This document shows, one piece after another, positions 47,419 to 59,800 of a DNA stretch of 64,000 nucleotides. Positions within the stretch are counted from its first letter, which is position 1, and every line of letters begins with the position of its first letter. The notes below the pieces were generated by a model. The model had not been told where the DNA came from, made no database searches, and saw only the letters and a program-made list of their open reading frames with translations. This DNA is from Phallusia mammillata (lineage: Eukaryota; Chordata; Ascidiacea; Phlebobranchia; Ascidiidae): positions 37,458 through 101,457 of the forward strand of contig QLIY01000098.1 in assembly GCA_003260075.1 (NCBI GenBank), read 5' to 3'. Made by a program: the position numbers and the translations under genes.

Positions 47419-50400
47419 TTACTTGGGAGTTCTAATTGCCTCATCCGTAATAACAATCATGGCTTGAAACATTTCTTCGCAGTTTCCAGCAATCTGAAAC
47501 ACACCAGCATACCAGTACAGCATGCGTGAGAAGAGACGTCAAAAAACATCACAGAAAAAATACCAAGGGAATAATGGCAAAAAAATAATTGCAAAGGAAA
47601 AAAACGTACAGCCACGTATTTATGATTTTTTGTTATTGTTTTACTTGTTTAAATAAACCCAAGATGTGCGACCTGCCCATAACCTTTATGTTCCGGTTTG
47701 GTCGGACCAGAGATATAAGTAAAGCGAATCAAAAAGTCGTGGTGTCATTTTTTCATTCTACTTGCATTGGTAACATTTTTTACTGTGCCAAATATTTAGT
47801 GCCTTTTTTGAATATTTGCACAAGAAATTTGCATCCTCGCGAGAATAGGGTAGAACTACTAACACAGAAACTCACAGCACACAGATTTGCTAATTCCGGT
47901 AGATGGCGAACGCAAATATTTTAAAACCAGTTTGTGTAAAAAATGCTGACGGTTAGGCTGAGGGTTCATAATAATAATAGCAATAAATAACTCAGTTCTT
48001 TATGTTAAATTTAGCCCTATCCAACTCTCACTGTTAAATGCTCTTTACGCCATTTATCGGTAAATAGCGAACCTTGTGCGCTGTGAGTTCCTGTTTTAGT
48101 AGCTCTATCATAAAATCGACGTACCTCTGATTCTGGCAAAATGAATCCAAACTTTCCTGTGTCTCTCAGCTCGATAGTCCACGACAGTGGAATTCCCAGA
48201 TTGTAGGCAAAGTCCTTGGATCCTCCAGAAACAAGATCTGATTCAGAAAAATTCAATTCGAATAAGGAAATGAAGATGCCATTTAGGCTGAACGTTACTT
48301 TACCTAAAACTAACTGATTCCGATTTAATTAAGGATTTTATCCTCCTACAGTGTTGCTCATTTTGGCTCAAAAACTTTGTGCCAGTAAACTGGTGGCCCT
48401 GTGTATTTGGTAATTGTATTGCATTTAATTTTAGTTGTACGCATGGGCGCCGGCACGTAGGGCAAGAGGGGACACATATTCTGTTGAAAATTATGATGAT
48501 TGAAAAAGTAATATGTTCAAAGAAGTGAATGAGAGAAAGTCAGTTCACCTCTAACAAGTGAGTTTAACAATGTCTTTCTCATTTTCGTTTCTGTCGTTGA
48601 TTGTTTCCATTACCTCTGACGGTTCACAAATTAGTACACGTGATAAATGCGTGATGGACACGTCGCTACGTGTTTTTTTTTATCGTAAAGCGTTTCAGGT
48701 TTTAGGCCACGCAATTCTACTGTATATAATTTGTGACAATATGTACATAATTACTTAATATCGTAATCCATCCATGTACAAGTATGCATGTCAAATCTCG
48801 ACCCCCCCTTGCAGAATATTTTGCCGGCGCCCATGGCATGCAATGATGTTATGAACGTGATGCTTGTTACACAACTGTATGTTTAAACTAACGGTTCAAT
48901 TATAATTTGGAATTTCAGCGTTGCTACATTTCAACTCGGGAAACTTACACATGGATTGATATCCAGGACCCCAGTCGTAAGATTTTCCAGTTGTTTCATA
49001 AATCACGCGAGAAGCATTTTCGGAAAGTGTAAACTGTAACAACAAAGAATCATTTCAGTAAACTTAAATTCATCTACAGATGATGATTGATGAAATTGTT
49101 GCCCTGTTCAGATTAAATTCGTAATTTAAAAAGTAATGCTTGCGATTATTGATCAGTCGATTCATTGTTCGTGCATCATGTTTTCAGTGCGTCAAACTTA
49201 CTCCCTTGCGAGCTTACGTCACATATCGGTTTTTATTTATTTATGCTTGGAGTTTTACGCGTTTAAAAATGCTTTTTACCAGCACGCTATACAAAAATCA
49301 ATAAACTTACCAACTGGTCGGCGTTTGCTGTATCTTCGTAGGCATAAGAGTATGGGTAAACGAACACCTGGCTATAGCTGTGGAAAGCAATGTAGGCCTG
49401 TAAAAAGTAAATAAAGTTCTTTTACGTAGTTGCGGGAAACCTCACATATGCCAGTGGCTATTTTGATCTCCTCAAACAACGATCCCAACCTCGCAGTTTG
49501 GAAAATACACCTAATCGGTGTTTTGTGTTAGCTTATTGTTTGAACAGGCGATAGAATGCAGTTGAGAAAGTATACACTAGACTCGTTTTAGTTTCTTTTT
49601 TAACTGTAACTTTGTAACTCATGGGCTGCTATTCAAGTCCAACAATATATCTAAAGCTTGTAAGCCAAGCAACGGGATAAGACACTCCTACTGAAACCTG
49701 TTTTTTTGTCCTGATTTGTTAAGTACGAATTTATGTTTGTTTTTCCAAAGAAATGGCACTGAAAGTCAGTTTACATGCCGGCCAAAACGTGAAGTTATAA
49801 AAAAATGTGAAAAAAAACACAAAAAATAGTTCAGCACCTTTGTTACTGCTGCGTGTTGTCGCAAATGATCAGAGCTTGCTTTGATGACTGGTTCGGATTC
49901 AACAGACGGGCCACAGTAGGTATCACTGCATGGATTCGTGGATGCTCCCTCACCACTCCAGTTAATATCGTAATTACGGTTCGCATCAACACCAGAACAC
50001 ACAGTCCCGTAGTTTGACCTTGTCTTACGCCACATGCGATCCTACAGGGGGACAAGAAAAAACTATTTAATTTTTAAAAGTCATAAATTTCTTCCTCACT
50101 CTTCGCCACTTGGTGGTGCGCATGTACAGGAAGTGCTTCCTCCTGCAGATGACTCACAAGAGGAACACGAAGGTGAATGCAAGAAGTTTGAAACCAAATG
50201 ACCCAAAGAACTTTTATACAGTTGCGCCAATGTTTAGGGTAGAAGCTTATGCAATCTTATCGCGCAATAAAACCTACGTAGCGCATTGATTATAACGTAG
50301 CTCCCATAAATTTTCTTGCACACAGTGGTTCACAGTATACGCAAGAAGCCTGTGCGTATAGCTGCAAAAGTATAGAAAAAATGAGTAAACAACCAGCTGT

Positions 50401-52747
50401 ATAACCTTAAGTTTCAACAAAACGAATTTCATTTCCGTTTGACCATACACTCGGTCACATTTGTGTGTCACTTTTCTCAATCTAATTCGGACTCTTTCGC
50501 AAAACCATTTCTGCTTCCCACCGGATTTTAGGCCAGGTTGCAGTTGTGCCTCAAAAACTTGTCGAGTGGTGGGCTTTTTTAAGCGCAGAGTAAGATATTT
50601 TAAAAAGTCTATATTTTAATCCGTTTATAAAAATCTAACAATTTTAGCAAACCGATATTTATTTATTAACACTTACGTCAGTCCAACTATAGGAATATCC
50701 GTCAACATTAAGAATTGGAATAATAACCCACGTCATTTTGTCCATCATGTTGGTCACCACTGAGTCAACACCGTATTGCGACAGCATCTGTCAATCAAAC
50801 ATATACATTAGTTGAGTTAATTTTATTACATGGTAGCACCATTTCACTAGAACAATCACCAAGCCGAAAACTACTGCGCAACGTTGGGACCTTATAAAGT
50901 GCGAAATGATGAAGAGCACATCTAGAGAATTGATGTTAAACGCGCTGCAGATATACCGTTAACATATCAAACATACATATCAAAATAATGTAGTACTATT
51001 AGTCCCTACATCCGATGGTATACCGAAAAGGTTTAGAATCTAAACCTAAACTAAACTTTAGATTGTATAAACTTTAAATTGTTTTTTTTGGTTTAGCTGG
51101 GTAGACTTGCCCATTACTAAAATATGTTGCTGCCGTTTGTGTGCAGCAATTTCACATTGTCAATTCTTTAGGGCACAACTCGGGTTTTAAAAAAAGTTTA
51201 GACTTTTATTACGAACCTTATGTAAAAAGGTACCAATTTCTGTAATTCAATTCATAAATATTGTACAACATTTTTATTTTATTTTTTCACGGGGTTCGAA
51301 CGCAGGACGCTCCTGGGGACGAATTCCGATCAAGTTTTTTTTTATATCTTTGTTTGCTGAGTCAGACCCTCCTACATCTTACCCCATCCAGCTGGCTGTA
51401 CCTGGGAGACCCCAGGTGGAGTACGTCAGTTTATGCATTTGTTCAATGGGTCATAAGTCCGTTAACAAAATGGATTAGGTTTCAGTCTAATGGTAGACTC
51501 GCCAAGTAAATTTTGGTATGACAACGCTTAACAAGCGTGAATAAAGCATAAAAAAAAATTCTGCAAATATTTTTTATGCAGTGTTTCAGTCTTTGTGCAA
51601 CTAACCAGTGCTTTGTACACATAGAAAATACAGATTTGGAGAAGGAACTAAAGTTTGAAGCATTAGGAATAAAAGCAACGGATTCATTGCACTTACCCTG
51701 TGAGTGAAGTATTGGCAAAAAGCTGGCGCTATCCACTCGCGAGCGTGAATGCCACAGTCGATTACGAATAAGGGATTGTCGATGGATGAACCTAACACGA
51801 GATAGGGGACATCTCTACCCTCTGTCGAAGTGGTGAGGATAGCTCTCTGGGCAAGAGCGGGATATTCGTTCACCATATCGTTGGTCCATTGGACAATCTA
51901 GGTAAAAACGATATTGTTTTGTGATTTTCCGTTTATAGTTAGGGCCGTATGAGGTCTTTTAGGAAAGGTATGGTAAAAAAGGGTTTTCAATTATTTCTTT
52001 TGTGTATTTCTTTAGTATGAAGGTGATTTTTTAGACCAGATTTCAATAAGCAAAGCATGCGTATATACAGAACTTAACACAGGTAACAACCTCGTCGTAA
52101 GTGTGGTACACGTTGTAATCGTATCCCGAATTTCTTGGAGATTTCGCCTTCACATCAAATTGTCCGTCCACCAGCTGCTGCACATTTTCGATCTTTGTCT
52201 ACAAATAACAGATGTTGAAACCAAAAATATTATTTTACATTTGCAAACAAGCAAGGTTACCTCGTGGTGAAGATTTACCAGTCCCAGTTTGGCTTTGATT
52301 GTTTTCAGGAAATGCCTGAAACAGAGAAGGCACCGTTAGGGTTACAAAACATAGAAAAATATAGATTACAACAAACCTTGGAACACGAATGTCCACAGCT
52401 TGACCAATGCACACAAGTTCAGCTGAATCGGGCTTCCAAAAATCAACCTGGTAGACAAAAATGTTGCATTTTTATGTCATGTTAATGCACAGATGCATTT
52501 GTTGTACAGGGTAGCACTGATTTATTAAGCATGCAGATGCTTGAAAACCTACCAAACCAGCTACATCGCCAATCTCCTTGATCATACGAAGTTGTTCTGG
52601 TGTTTGTGGAAATAAGGTCAGAACCTGATCTCTAAATCGAAAAGAAAGTGTGAATTGTTAAAATTTACAACAAAAAGTTATATCTTACCCGTCAAATCGT
52701 AAAGCCGCTACGGCCGTAAATAAAACCGCTGCTAAAAAGACTTTCAT
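47419..52747 (-). CDS. M14A metallocarboxypeptidase, secreted proenzyme, 12 exons, about 415 aa
   Basis: Exons in gene order: 52747-52689, 52631-52553, 52447-52377, 52315-52261, 52198-52091, 51897-51697, 50787-50677, 50041-49838, 49397-49311, 49033-48949, 48237-48125, 47493-47419. All are GT-AG and in frame. [16 protein letters not shown] is a signal peptide and residues to about 110 form the activation propeptide. Zinc ligands are in [11 protein letters not shown] (His69 and Glu72 of the bovine scheme) and AFHSYSQ (His196). Substrate residues are in [10 protein letters not shown] (Asn144, Arg145) and MYLVSGGS (Tyr248); the catalytic base is Glu270 in IELRDTG. The enzyme removes C-terminal residues from peptides after proenzyme cleavage, probably extracellularly or in the gut. 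The specificity position 255 (GGS-K-DF) is Lys, not the Ile of CPA or Asp of CPB. Length matches the family. Confidence 0.93.
48442..48835. mobile_element. Inverted-repeat element with CATGGGCGCCGGCA ends
   Basis: The left end CATGGGCGCCGGCA (48442 on) and right end TGCCGGCGCCCATG (to 48835) are perfect 14-bp inverted repeats, followed inward by related GGGCAAGAGGGG and CCCCCCCTTGC segments. About 394 bp in the carboxypeptidase intron between exons 10 and 11. No transposase; family not identified. Confidence 0.65.
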
Positions 52748-52818
52748 TTCTGCTAATTTCTCGCATAAACTCAAAAGAATTAAACCTTCTAAGTGACTCA
52801 GACAAACATCTTACTTGC

Positions 52819-52826
52819 CTTATAAC
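52819..52826 (-). promoter_or_regulatory. Possible TATA-like element of the carboxypeptidase gene
   Basis: The minus strand reads GTTATAAG about 75 bp upstream of the ATG. The position fits a core promoter with a short 5' UTR, but no start site is known. Confidence 0.3.
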
Positions 52827-53472
52827 ATGCGCGGGAAAACAGGTGGTAACTTTCCCAGGTTGACGAGCCCGAGTCCCCTATCTTTGTGCTAAGATGTGAT
52901 GAGTCATGTATTTTTTTCATTTAATTGTTGCTGCATTTAAAAATACACATGTGATAATTAGGTCGACCGCATGTACATGTTTGAAGAAATGTCCTACTCT
53001 TTGAAAAAAGTTAAAGTTAAAAAACGAGTTAACGTTTTTCAAAACGAATACAAATCTTCCTGTCTCCAGTTTTGCATTTATTATTTAATTTACATTTCTT
53101 TTAATCAGGGGTCAAACCGGAACTGAACCTGGACCCGCGAACCGGTTAAAGCAGGTTATTTTATTAAACCCGAAAAATTACGATTTCCTAAAAGGCCCGA
53201 ACCGGAGTTGAACCCTACATTTTTGGCGTTGTACACGAACCTGAACCGACTCAGTAAATATGCAGTTTTTAGTTGGAATATAATTTAAAGGTGTGATGCA
53301 GTGGGTAGCATTATAATTAAACTAAAAGGGATTTAAGCCGGTTCAGAAACCGCAAACTGGTTCGGTCCAGATAATTACCGAGCTGGGACAAAACCAAAAA
53401 CTGAAAATATACATTTTTAAAAATGTATCGTATCAAGTAACACGTAAATTAAAAAAGGGTATTGGTGGTAAG

Positions 53473-53652
53473 CAGTGGTGAGATTCAGCCGGTTCGTACC
53501 GGTTCTGTAGAACCGTCTCACGAAATTTTATGAGATTAGCGAACCGGTTAGCATTACCGGTTACTGTCAATGTACTTTTTGTAACAGAACAGGCTGAAAA
53601 ACATGACTATTGTGATAGAACCGGCTGACAAAAAAATTGAATCCCACCACTG
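53473..53652 (+). mobile_element. hAT-type MITE with perfect 8-bp target duplication
   Basis: 180 bp, from CAGTGGTGAGATTCAGCCGG to ATCCCACCACTG, flanked by identical GTGGTAAG copies at 53465-53472 and 53653-53660. The ends match the widespread CAGTGGTGGGATTC hAT terminus. The interior contains AACCGGTT palindromes. It sits in the divergent promoter region. Confidence 0.85.
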
Positions 53653-53849
53653 GTGGTAAGGTACTTTTATGGTTTGTTTGGCAATAAACTTCACGAAAGC
53701 TAAAATGATGTCTGTGTTATTCATAAAAAAATAAACGTTGCACTGTCGACACGCATGAATGAATTCTGTTCTGCTATTGACTTCAGGAAAAGGAAAATGC
53801 TTTTGCATTGTTTGTGATTTTCGTTTTCCATGTGATGATGCTTTCATAA

Positions 53850-53860
53850 AGTATATATAC
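53850..53860 (+). promoter_or_regulatory. Possible TATA-like element upstream of the MFSD13A-like gene
   Basis: GTATATATAC lies about 35 bp before the chosen ATG at 53895, which would leave a very short 5' UTR if used. Weak evidence. Confidence 0.25.
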
Positions 53861-53894
53861 ACACATATGTGGTAATTGCAGGCGCATTGTAAAA

Positions 53895-56800
53895 ATGTGG
53901 TTTCTTTTCTTTTTGGTTTGTTGGTGTATTGGGTGTTTTCAGCAGTAAGTGTTGATCAGTATTTTTCATAATCTATTTTGCAACTTATTTCACAACAGGA
54001 ATGCAGTTTTAATGAAATATAGGGCTAGAAACATGGTTCTTCATCGAAATGCAGTGGCGTATGCAGCAACCACTTTGGCCTCTTCACTTATGAACTCTGT
54101 TTTCTTCTTCTATTATGTCAACTTGTTTTTGAACCACTACAAAGTACCAAACAACTGGTTTCAATTTGCACAGGTAAGTTATTAAACTATACCACAGAAA
54201 AAAAATATTTTTTTTAAAACAAGTTGTTATGTATTGCCAAATTTTCAATGGAGATATATGGGTTTGCGAAAAATTCCTATATCATTGTGCATTAATGCAA
54301 CAATAAACTCATTTTCAGCAGACAAAAACATTTGCTGCACATGGGTTGTGTAACCACAGCTTGCACATCTTAGTGTTGTTCCCCAATGTACTTTAAAAGC
54401 TTTTGTGTATGCCCGGGAACATGTAAAGTTTTGCTGTTTATAAACTTGTGCATGGCCATAGCATAAACTGTAAATGTTGCTCACAAAGGTTCGTAGTGTA
54501 TGCCAGAAGCTTGGTTGTATACAGCACATGAACTGGTGTGTGTCCACAGTGTGCACAACGGGTCATGTCTAAAACTGCGGGCCCGCTTGGCCCAGCACTT
54601 AGCCCGTTTTTCCCTGTGAGAGACGGGTCAAGCAATGGATATTGTGGGCCCGCAGTTTTTCCTTGCAAGAGACACGACAAGCACTGGATATAGCGGGCCC
54701 GCAGTTTTTATACTTGCAAGAGACGCGACACGCACTGGATATGCCGGGCCCGCAGTTTTTATACTTGCGAGAGACGCGACAAGCAATGGATATAGTGGGC
54801 CCGCAGTTTTTGTACTTACGAGAGACGCGACAAGCACTGGATATAGTGGGCCCGCAGTTTTTCAATTGCATGAAGTGCTGGGCCAATCGGGCCAAATGAT
54901 CGAAGTGGGCCCGCAGTTTTAGACATGACCGGTGCACAACCTCTAATGTTGCTAAAGGTAGTCTTCAGTGAACCATTGGGTTGCCCAGCCAAAAACACAT
55001 AAAAGTAGAGAAACCATTTGTTAGTTCTACCTTTTGTGTTGTTTTTCATTTTAGGTTGTTTATATGCTGTGGAATGCTATTAATGATCCATTGTTTGGTT
55101 ATTTGCAAGACAACTCCAATTGGGCGCTGTGCAGAAGTCGAAAGAAAGCTGTTTATTATGGAGCTCCCATTTGGGCTTTGACGTTTTTACTGCCATGGTT
55201 TCCATGGGCGGATTATGAAAGTAAGTTTATTAATGCATTACTGTTTAATGGCCTCTTGCTTTGTGTATGTAATTTTACATTCTTCATTGGATGCATAGTG
55301 GTTTTGTAAATTAAAACAGCAATAGTTAAATAAGCTGCAAGCATTAGTATTTAGGCTAACCAATGTTCATTGCATTGTCGAACCATGCTAATTTATGAAA
55401 CATCACATGTGCTAATGCCTTATTTAGTACCATTTTATGTACTTTATCATAAAATATGCAAACTACACAATATAGGAACGAGGTGTTAAAATATTCTTGT
55501 GTGAAAACCTGTTAAAGTTGTACTAATAACTAGGCAGCAATTGTGTATTCAAGTAGGGCCTCAAGCTATAAAAAATATAAAGCCTAGTACGAATTACATG
55601 TAGATTGGCGTCTCCTTGGCCAAACCCTATTAATGAAGCCTTTGATCACAATTAATTGCAGTTGATGCTTATACATAGGTTTAATTAAACAGTTTCAGGA
55701 ATGAAATAGATTATATGTTCCAGAATTTCCTGCAGTGGCTGGATTGCACTTGATAGTCACCCTGTGTGCTTATGATGCGATGCTGACCTTTGTATTGTTA
55801 GCACAGTGTGCTTTGTTTGCTGAAATATCCACAAAACCTGAAGATAGGTTAAGGCTTATCAAATATAATCAGGTAAAAAAAACTTATACCAAAATCTTCC
55901 TAAACCAATGTGTGCTCTTTACAGACGAATTCAGTTATGTATAATATATACTAAACAAAAGCTTGCAGTACACTTAAATCAGGCTGTGTTTTTTGTTATG
56001 CTATGAAATGTGAAATAATTGATTTCGCCAATATAATGGCATCCTCCGTTCTTATTCTAACAGATTCTATTTAGTATATGTTTAATCAATCAAAATCAAA
56101 AGTGAAACAATATTTTTCAGTGTAAATTGTTTATTGTAAGCTAACACTGATTATTTTTTTAGATTGCCTCAGTGCTGGGCAGTACAAGTGTGTTTTGGTC
56201 CAGTTTGGTTTCTGAAAATATGACAAACTTCCATAACCTCAAGCTGTTTTGTGTTTTAATTGCTATTATTGCTTTTCTATGTCTGAGGTAAACATTTGTA
56301 AATATAATCAGGTAGTGTTATCATTCTATAAATGCCACCCTTGCTGTATTTCTAACTAACAATTTGTGAATAATTTTAAGATATTCGAGTACAAACGTTG
56401 TCACTGCTTATGAGGGAAATGAGTCCAAAATAGAAAACGAAGGACTTTTATCCAAAGAAAGTGAAAACTTTGGTGTTGCTGGAGCATTCAGGACAACGAA
56501 GGAGATCATTTTGAACAAAAATTTTCTTGCTTTTGTTACCATGAACTTTTTTCAGGTATGTTTAAGATATTTGTTACCTTGAAAAAACTCAGGATGTAGT
56601 TTTTTCTGATGTAAAGGTAAAGTAGGTTGAAAAGATTGTGTGTACAATAATTTTATTTGGCAAACCTAGCAATTTATTTAAATTATGTATCACTTTGATC
56701 AATTAAAACAGCTTTTTTTTAAAAAAAATCAGATTTGATGTTTTCTGGTTTAGATACAGCCAAAAGGTTTGTAGGGTAATGTCATTTGTATCAGGTTTTC

Positions 56801-59800
56801 AAGAAAGCATAATTTTTGCTATCCACATTATGTGGTTTGCACCTATTGTTGAAAAAAAGCTGCTCACTTTATATATACTTAATCTCTATTATGGTGTTAA
56901 ACATCCTTTTGTTATTGATTGCATTGCACCATTGTTATTTTATTGAAGATTAATCCCGTAAATAATGCTTGCCTTATACATGCTCATAGAATGAAAAAGT
57001 TTCCTATATTACTTGTTGTGAATTCAGTTAAAAATATATATGTGTCAATATTTTTGTCACAGGTGTTCCATGTAACATTCTGCTCCAATTTTATGCTTAT
57101 ATTTGCCGATCATCTGATTCCTAAAGGTGTTCTTCCATCTGTAGCGATGAGTGCACTGTACGGTGCATCTTTTATTCTCCCCCAGGTAAACACACTTGAA
57201 CAACCTGCAGTTAAAAGCTAAAAAGTCTTGCCTCTGCAGCTAGTTTGTCCAATAAAATGCCAATTAAGGTCCACCCATACTTTTTTAGGACTTATGAAAA
57301 CACAAACATAGAAATATAATTCAGTTTTGTTTAAAGTGGTACATGGTAAAAAGATGTAAGTTTTTACTGATATAAATGCATTGGTGACACAAGATGTGTT
57401 CCTGCATAACAGTATGTTCCTAATTGGAGGGCATTGCAACAAAACGTAAATAACTGTAAGAAAAGCACTCATAATAATTAAAAACTATGCTGAAAGAATC
57501 GGTTGGTGAGAAATATTGGTAAACTGTAAGCACAAGCCATAGCCATCTTACAATATGCAACATTACTGTTATATGTTGGTGCCATAGTTGTTGTGATTGT
57601 TGCAATGTCACATCACCTTTACATCTGGTCAGTAAGGGGGGGGGGTTACACTGTTAAAACATTACTGTTATATGTTGGTGCCATATTTGTTGTGATTGTT
57701 GCAATGTCACATCACCTTTACATCTGGTCAGTAATGGCGCTGAAAAAATGTAATCATAAAGCACTAATGGTATGCTATTTTAGCGCAGTGTTTCATAAAC
57801 CTGGGTCTATAAATGCTTTTGTGACTGTACAAAAGGGGGGGGGGTTTCCAATATAGTTTTGGTCAACCTTTAACTTTATGTGCCATATGTGTGGCTGTAC
57901 CATTGCTACAACAACCTTAAATCATTTTAAATTTATTCTTTCGGTTAAACATTGCAAATACAGTGGAATACTAAAAACAACTTCAAAGATATTAATGCCC
58001 TGTTTTTACCAAATTGATTTTGTTGCCTTTATCAAACTGCAGACAATAAATTAACTAAAATATTTCTGCTATAACTGTGAGCACTACAGGTGGTTTACAC
58101 AGCACATAGGGGGGGGGGTTGAGTTTTCTACTGTGTACACAAGTTCACAATAAGATTCCTTTGTTTGACTTTCACAATAAGATTCCTTTAGGCCGCAGCA
58201 AACATGGTGTAACACCTAAAATGCTCAAAACATATTAACATCAATTTTGATTTTTGGTGTTTAGATATTAATCTTACTGGGAGGAAACATCATTGCTAAG
58301 TTTGGTGTTTATCGGGTTGTTATGGTGACATTCTTTCTTCAAGCAGCTGCGGCCATTATTGTATACTTATGTGGTAGAAATGTTTATTGGCTGGGGGGGG
58401 GGGGCTTTCACAATAAGATTCCTTAGTTAGGCCGCAACAAACATGGTGTAACACCAGAAATGTTAAAAACATATTAACACCAATGTTGATTTTTGGTTTT
58501 TAGATATTAATCTTATTGGGAGGAAACATTATTGCTAAATTTGGTGTATATCGAGTTGTTATGGTGACATTCTTTCTTCAAGCAGCTGCGGCCATTATTG
58601 TTTACTTATGTGGTAGAAATGTTTATTGGCTGTTGGCATTCTTTTTTATTCTCGACATGTAAGTTGAAATGAAGTGGTGATATTTCATAAAGTGTTGTGT
58701 TTGCTCATGCTATTATTACATCTCATTTATCGTGTGTTTAGTGGACACTTTTTTGGTGAGCAATGTTTTAGTTGATTTTTTTGTATTTTAGCTAACTTGA
58801 TTTTTGTTTCAGGACTTTACCTTCGCTTGCATTCAGTTTATTTAATGTTCCACTTTCTGATATAATCGACGAAGACAAAAGAGTTTATGAAAGGAGGTAA
58901 AAAAGGGTGTTTTGTACATTGTAAAGTAATATATAAATTGTATAATGGGCTTTGCTGTGAATGTGGACCTTTTCACTTTTAGGTAGCTCATGTAGTAATA
59001 ACAGACTTTGATATGACAATGTCAACAACAAAATGTATTGAAAGTTTCTGTACAAGCTGTTTCTGCTTTGAAATCTGCTTTAGTTCAAAGTTCATCATAC
59101 TTTTGTTTACAGTGTTAAGCCATTCACCTATGAACAAAATATGTATTGTAGTACTAAAGTGTGTTATGCCTACATAGTTTTGCAAAATGGCTACACCCTA
59201 AATGTTAAGATTGAAAAACCTTTAATTTAAACAAATACTAATGGATGTTATCTTTTTTGCAGAACGCCACAATCATCTATGGTCTTCGGAACAAACGCAC
59301 TCATTACAAAACCTGCCAATTCACTTGCTCCTATGATTGTTGTTACTATTTTAAACAAGTAAGTGTGTCATGTAAGGACACATGCCACCTAGTTAGCCAA
59401 GCCAATCATGTTCCCACAAAGGTGTGGGTTCTAATCTGGCTCTGGTCCGTATCATGCCTTAAATTGGACCCGACCCGGCTTGGCACCTACAAAACAAGCT
59501 GAAAATCCGGCCTAAACCTCCAACCCCAATTAATTAAAAAAAGTCCTAACTACTACCGAAAGTTGGATTGACAATGATGGAATAAAGACAGTAACGTTTG
59601 TAAAGTCCGATTCGACCCTTTTTATTGTTTGTTAAGCAGCCTGAACATGACCCGTAATGCCGACTTTAAAATTAAACATCATGTTTAGGATTGTGTTTTT
59701 TTAGTCGTGGTTACATTCTATTTGATGCTTTTCCTAAGTATTGTGCCGCCACAAAAACAACTGATTTGTTTAGTAGTGTATTTGCGCTCCACAATCTGGC

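Larger units (their letters stand above)
52748..53894. other. Divergent intergenic region between carboxypeptidase and membrane-protein genes
   Basis: About 1.15 kb separates two start codons facing away from each other, so both promoters should be here. It contains repeat sequence rich in AACCGG words at 53105-53400 and a complete hAT-type MITE at 53473-53652. Confidence 0.5.

Noticed and set aside
54644-54870. CRISPR-like array
   Set aside because: The units are contiguous tandem repeats without distinct spacers, in an animal gene intron.
54599-54937. Repetitive open frames on both strands
   Set aside because: They follow the 50-51-bp minisatellite, whose unit length of 51 keeps the frame; there is no start context, splice site or known domain.
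414-58404. Target-site duplications of a poly-G retroelement as explanation of the G-run pairs
   Set aside because: The G-runs all have the same strand, near-constant length and no element body, and some border scrambled or inverted copies, which insertion with target duplication cannot produce.
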